From positions 1 through 44,976 of the forward strand of contig CALIBL010000047.1 of NCBI GenBank assembly GCA_938045805.1: a stretch of 44,976 bases of DNA, written 5' to 3'. A program made the translations under genes and the position numbers. This stretch comes from an uncultured Rubripirellula sp. Lineage in GTDB: Bacteria > Planctomycetota > Planctomycetia > Pirellulales > Pirellulaceae. Numbering within the stretch: the stretch's first letter is position 1; each line of letters starts with the position of its first letter. The notes beneath the pieces are model-generated. The model saw only the letters and a program-made list of their open reading frames with translations. It did not search any database and was not told the DNA's origin. Positions 43,340 to 44,976 of this stretch are shown here, piece by piece.

Positions 43340-44449
43340 ATGCCGCGTCCTAAATCTCCCGCTCCGGCTTACCAGTTTCATGTCAGCGGACAGGCTGTAG
43401 TCAGACTCGACTACCAAGACTTCTACCTTGGCAAGCACGGCACCCCCGAGTCCTATTCTCGATATTACGGTTTGCTAGCGGAATACAACGCAAACGGTAA
43501 GAAAGCTCCTCAGGTTGATGCCGTCCAGTCCGTTCATCTTGCTGACACTGCCATCCAAGTGAAGCAGATCACAGCGGACTTCCGAGCGAGAAAGCTACCA
43601 ACTTACGAAGGCAATCATGGTGAATACAACCGCTATGACAATCTGCTGAAGTTACTCAATGAAAGGTATGGCGATGAGCCAGCAGAGGAGTTTGGCCCAA
43701 GGAAGCTTGAGAGCCTGCGGGATCATATCCTGAAGCACGGTATCGGAGAGAGGAAAGATCAGGCTGTTTGCCGGAGGTATGCTAACACGCTGACTCAGAT
43801 GGTGATCAACATCATTCGATATGGTGTGAGCCGTGAACTGGTCTCAGCGACGGTGATCGAAGGCCTGAAGTGCCTTGATCCTCTTAGGCGTGGTGAAGCG
43901 AAGGATAACCCTAAACGCCAACCTGCTGACCTCAAGGATGTCAAAGCCACGATGCCTTATCTGTGCAGTGAAGTCTCTGCGATGGTAAGGATCCAGCTTG
44001 CTACGGCGATGCGGCCAAGTGAAATCTTTCGCATGCGTCCTTGTGACCTAGACTCATCGGGTGAGGTTCTTTTCTATAGACCAAGTGACCACAAGACTGC
44101 GCACCACGGGCAAGTGAAGTCTGTACCAATACTCGGAGATGCACTTGAGGCTTTAACGCCGTATCTAGATCGTGAACCTGATCAGCTCTGTTTTGTGACG
44201 AACCTTAGTACACCTTGGAACAAGGATAATTACCGTCGTCACATCACCAGAGCATGTGGACGTGCAGGAGTGAAATGGACGCCCTACGAGCTTCGTCATC
44301 GAGCGTTGCAGACCGTACGAGACGTTGCAGGTCCAGAGGCAGCACAAGCGTTAGCAGGGCACTCAAGGCTTGATATGACCGAGCATTACGCAAAGGCATC
44401 GGAAGCTAAAGCGATCGAGGCGGCTAAGAATGCACCGAGGTTGAATTAG
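43340..44449 (+). CDS. Tyrosine recombinase / integrase
   Basis: A 369-residue site-specific recombinase of an integrative element. The catalytic set is Arg225 (AMRPSEIFRMR), Lys252 (SDHKTAHHG), Arg319 and His320 in YELRH, His341 (LAGHSRLD) and the nucleophile Tyr350 (EHYAK). The first His of the usual H-x-L-R-H is Tyr316, a tolerated substitution in this family. The N-terminal part (SGQAVVRLDYQDFYLG) is a planctomycete-type DNA-binding/arm region. The ATG follows AGAGG. Its position just after tRNA-Pro marks one end of an island that would extend to the right of the window. Confidence 0.93.
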   Translation: MPRPKSPAPAYQFHVSGQAVVRLDYQDFYLGKHGTPESYSRYYGLLAEYNANGKKAPQVDAVQSVHLADTAIQVKQITADFRARKLPTYEGNHGEYNRYDNLLKLLNERYGDEPAEEFGPRKLESLRDHILKHGIGERKDQAVCRRYANTLTQMVINIIRYGVSRELVSATVIEGLKCLDPLRRGEAKDNPKRQPADLKDVKATMPYLCSEVSAMVRIQLATAMRPSEIFRMRPCDLDSSGEVLFYRPSDHKTAHHGQVKSVPILGDALEALTPYLDREPDQLCFVTNLSTPWNKDNYRRHITRACGRAGVKWTPYELRHRALQTVRDVAGPEAAQALAGHSRLDMTEHYAKASEAKAIEAAKNAPRLN

Positions 44450-44470
44450 AGCATTTTTACTTGCACACTG

Positions 44471-44521
44471 CTGTCTACACTTGTGCGTAAAACCACGTGT
44501 TTTTGATACATGTGTAGACAG
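44471..44521. repeat. Inverted repeat downstream of the integrase
   Basis: CTGTCTACAC (44471-44480) and its exact complement GTGTAGACAG (44512-44521) flank 31 AT-rich bases. TGT/ACA extends the arms after one mismatch, and an internal CACGTG is present. It begins 21 bases after the integrase stop; it has no T-run and may be a protein-binding or recombination site. Apart from the IR and the terminator below, 44450-44692 shows no credible gene. Confidence 0.7.
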
Positions 44522-44692
44522 GGGGTAGCGTGTCAAGGATTAACAGGCCATGCCTCCTTTTTGCAGTGAAAAACGCTTCTCTATTAAGGCGTAGGACTGA
44601 TGAAATCCGAATGTGATCATGTCGCAAATTTCAAAATACCAAGAGGTTCAAAGATCAACTCCTTAGACACAAGAATCGCGAACTGCACAAAA

Positions 44693-44735
44693 ACAAGCCT
44701 CGGCCGGTATCGCTACCAGCCGGGGCTTGTTTTTT
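44693..44735. terminator. Long bidirectional terminator hairpin
   Basis: ACAAGCCTCGGC pairs with GCCGGGGCTTGT (44693-44704 with 44719-44730, one wobble) and an inner GGTA/TACC, giving about 16 bp. Six T (44730-44735) follow on the plus strand and A-rich sequence precedes it. It ends the integrase side and the convergent small gene. Confidence 0.88.
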
Positions 44736-44952
44736 ATCTCTTTCTAATTTCATCCAAGCAGTCCCTACAAACCTTCTCAGCCTTTGGCTGGTCACTTGCA
44801 GAGCGGCTGATTACATGAGCGAGCATCACCGTTTTATCTTTGCTGGGAATGCACTTGCATTTAGTGCATTGACTTTTGGTTTCCATCGTTGTCGCGTTGT
44901 TTAAGCGAATGGGCCAACCTCCGTCGAAAGCAGCCCCGAATTGATGTGTCAT
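44734..44952 (-). CDS. Small cysteine-rich (zinc-ribbon-like) protein
   Basis: A 72-residue minus-strand protein from the ATG at 44952, or 50 residues from an ATG at 44886 (METKSQCTKCKC). Cys pairs QCTKCKC near the middle and VCRDC near the C-terminus could bind zinc as a small ribbon. The stop lies in the terminator T-tract, which supports the reading frame being a real unit ending there. No strong ribosome binding site is seen for either start. It lies inside the putative island and I do not recognise it; a regulatory or DNA-binding accessory role is a guess. Confidence 0.5.
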   Translation of the reverse strand: MTHQFGAAFDGGWPIRLNNATTMETKSQCTKCKCIPSKDKTVMLAHVISRSASDQPKAEKVCRDCLDEIRKR

Positions 44953-44976
44953 CAAGTTGGTAGCTACCGCACAGCA

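Noticed and set aside
44600..44818. Plus-strand 72-residue ORF after the integrase
   Set aside because: It reads through the strong terminator hairpin at 44693-44735 and has no ribosome binding site.
43205..44976. Second copy of the tRNA-Pro 3' end as attR
   Set aside because: I looked for the CACATCGCCCCGA sequence again in the rest of the window and did not find it; the far end of the element must lie outside.
1..44976. CRISPR arrays, prophage structural genes, toxin-antitoxin pairs
   Set aside because: No regularly spaced repeats and no capsid, tail, Cas or typical toxin-antitoxin proteins were seen.

Overview
The window looks like chromosomal DNA from a planctomycete of the Pirellulaceae type (Rhodopirellula and relatives). 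The signs are a DUF1559 (H-X9-DG) C-terminus at the left edge, two secreted formylglycine sulfatases, a TPR/VCBS/ASPIC-UnbV lipoprotein paired with a TPR multiheme cytochrome c, a SASA-type esterase, a ceramidase-like/hydrolase fusion, many short or isolated operons, and frequent GTG/TTG starts. This assignment is inference from gene content; no rRNA is present to confirm it.

Layout. 1-5900: end of a DUF1559 protein with a strong terminator, then a divergent pair made of a seven-haem TPR cytochrome (minus) and a large TPR/VCBS/ASPIC lipoprotein (plus). 5970-15376: accessory secreted enzymes (sulfatase, SASA esterase, ceramidase-like/alpha-beta hydrolase fusion, SGNH hydrolase with an internal TPR-like segment), interrupted by an NAD-dependent epimerase and a Nei/Fpg DNA glycosylase. 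15582-22446: housekeeping metabolism, namely shikimate kinase, a TIM-barrel protein with an apparently eroded metal site, a CoA-type Nudix hydrolase, thioredoxin with a near-consensus promoter, glutamate-1-semialdehyde aminomutase, an NRDE/TANGO2 protein and a UDP-sugar 4-epimerase. 22468-27948: a lipoprotein joining a FlgI-like N-terminus to HEAT-like repeats, then a split str operon (rpsL-rpsG, terminator, fusA). 28406-42943: Tsp/Prc protease, overlapping panB-pgl, a secreted protein with two DUF5666-like repeats, a TlpA-like thioredoxin, ammonium transporter, LepA, ROK sugar kinase, a GT4 glycosyltransferase and a second sulfatase. 43016-44976: tRNA-Pro(CGG) with its own promoter, immediately followed by a tyrosine recombinase and AT-richer sequence with several dyads. 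This looks like one end of an integrated element whose other end is outside the window.

How the genes fit together. The secreted sulfatases, esterases and lipid-amidase-like enzyme fit scavenging of sulfated and esterified marine polymers. The cytochrome and ASPIC protein form a plausible cell-surface redox pair. The ribosomal genes carry two points of note: S12 has arginine where most bacteria have Lys88, a change known elsewhere to give streptomycin resistance, and EF-G has a divergent switch I and is transcriptionally separated from rpsL-rpsG.

I see no CRISPR array, no phage structural genes and no obvious defence cassette. The most promising places for something new are the tRNA-Pro/integrase boundary with its 18-bp perfect palindrome, the FlgI-HEAT lipoprotein, the ceramidase/hydrolase fusion and the metal-site-less TIM barrel.
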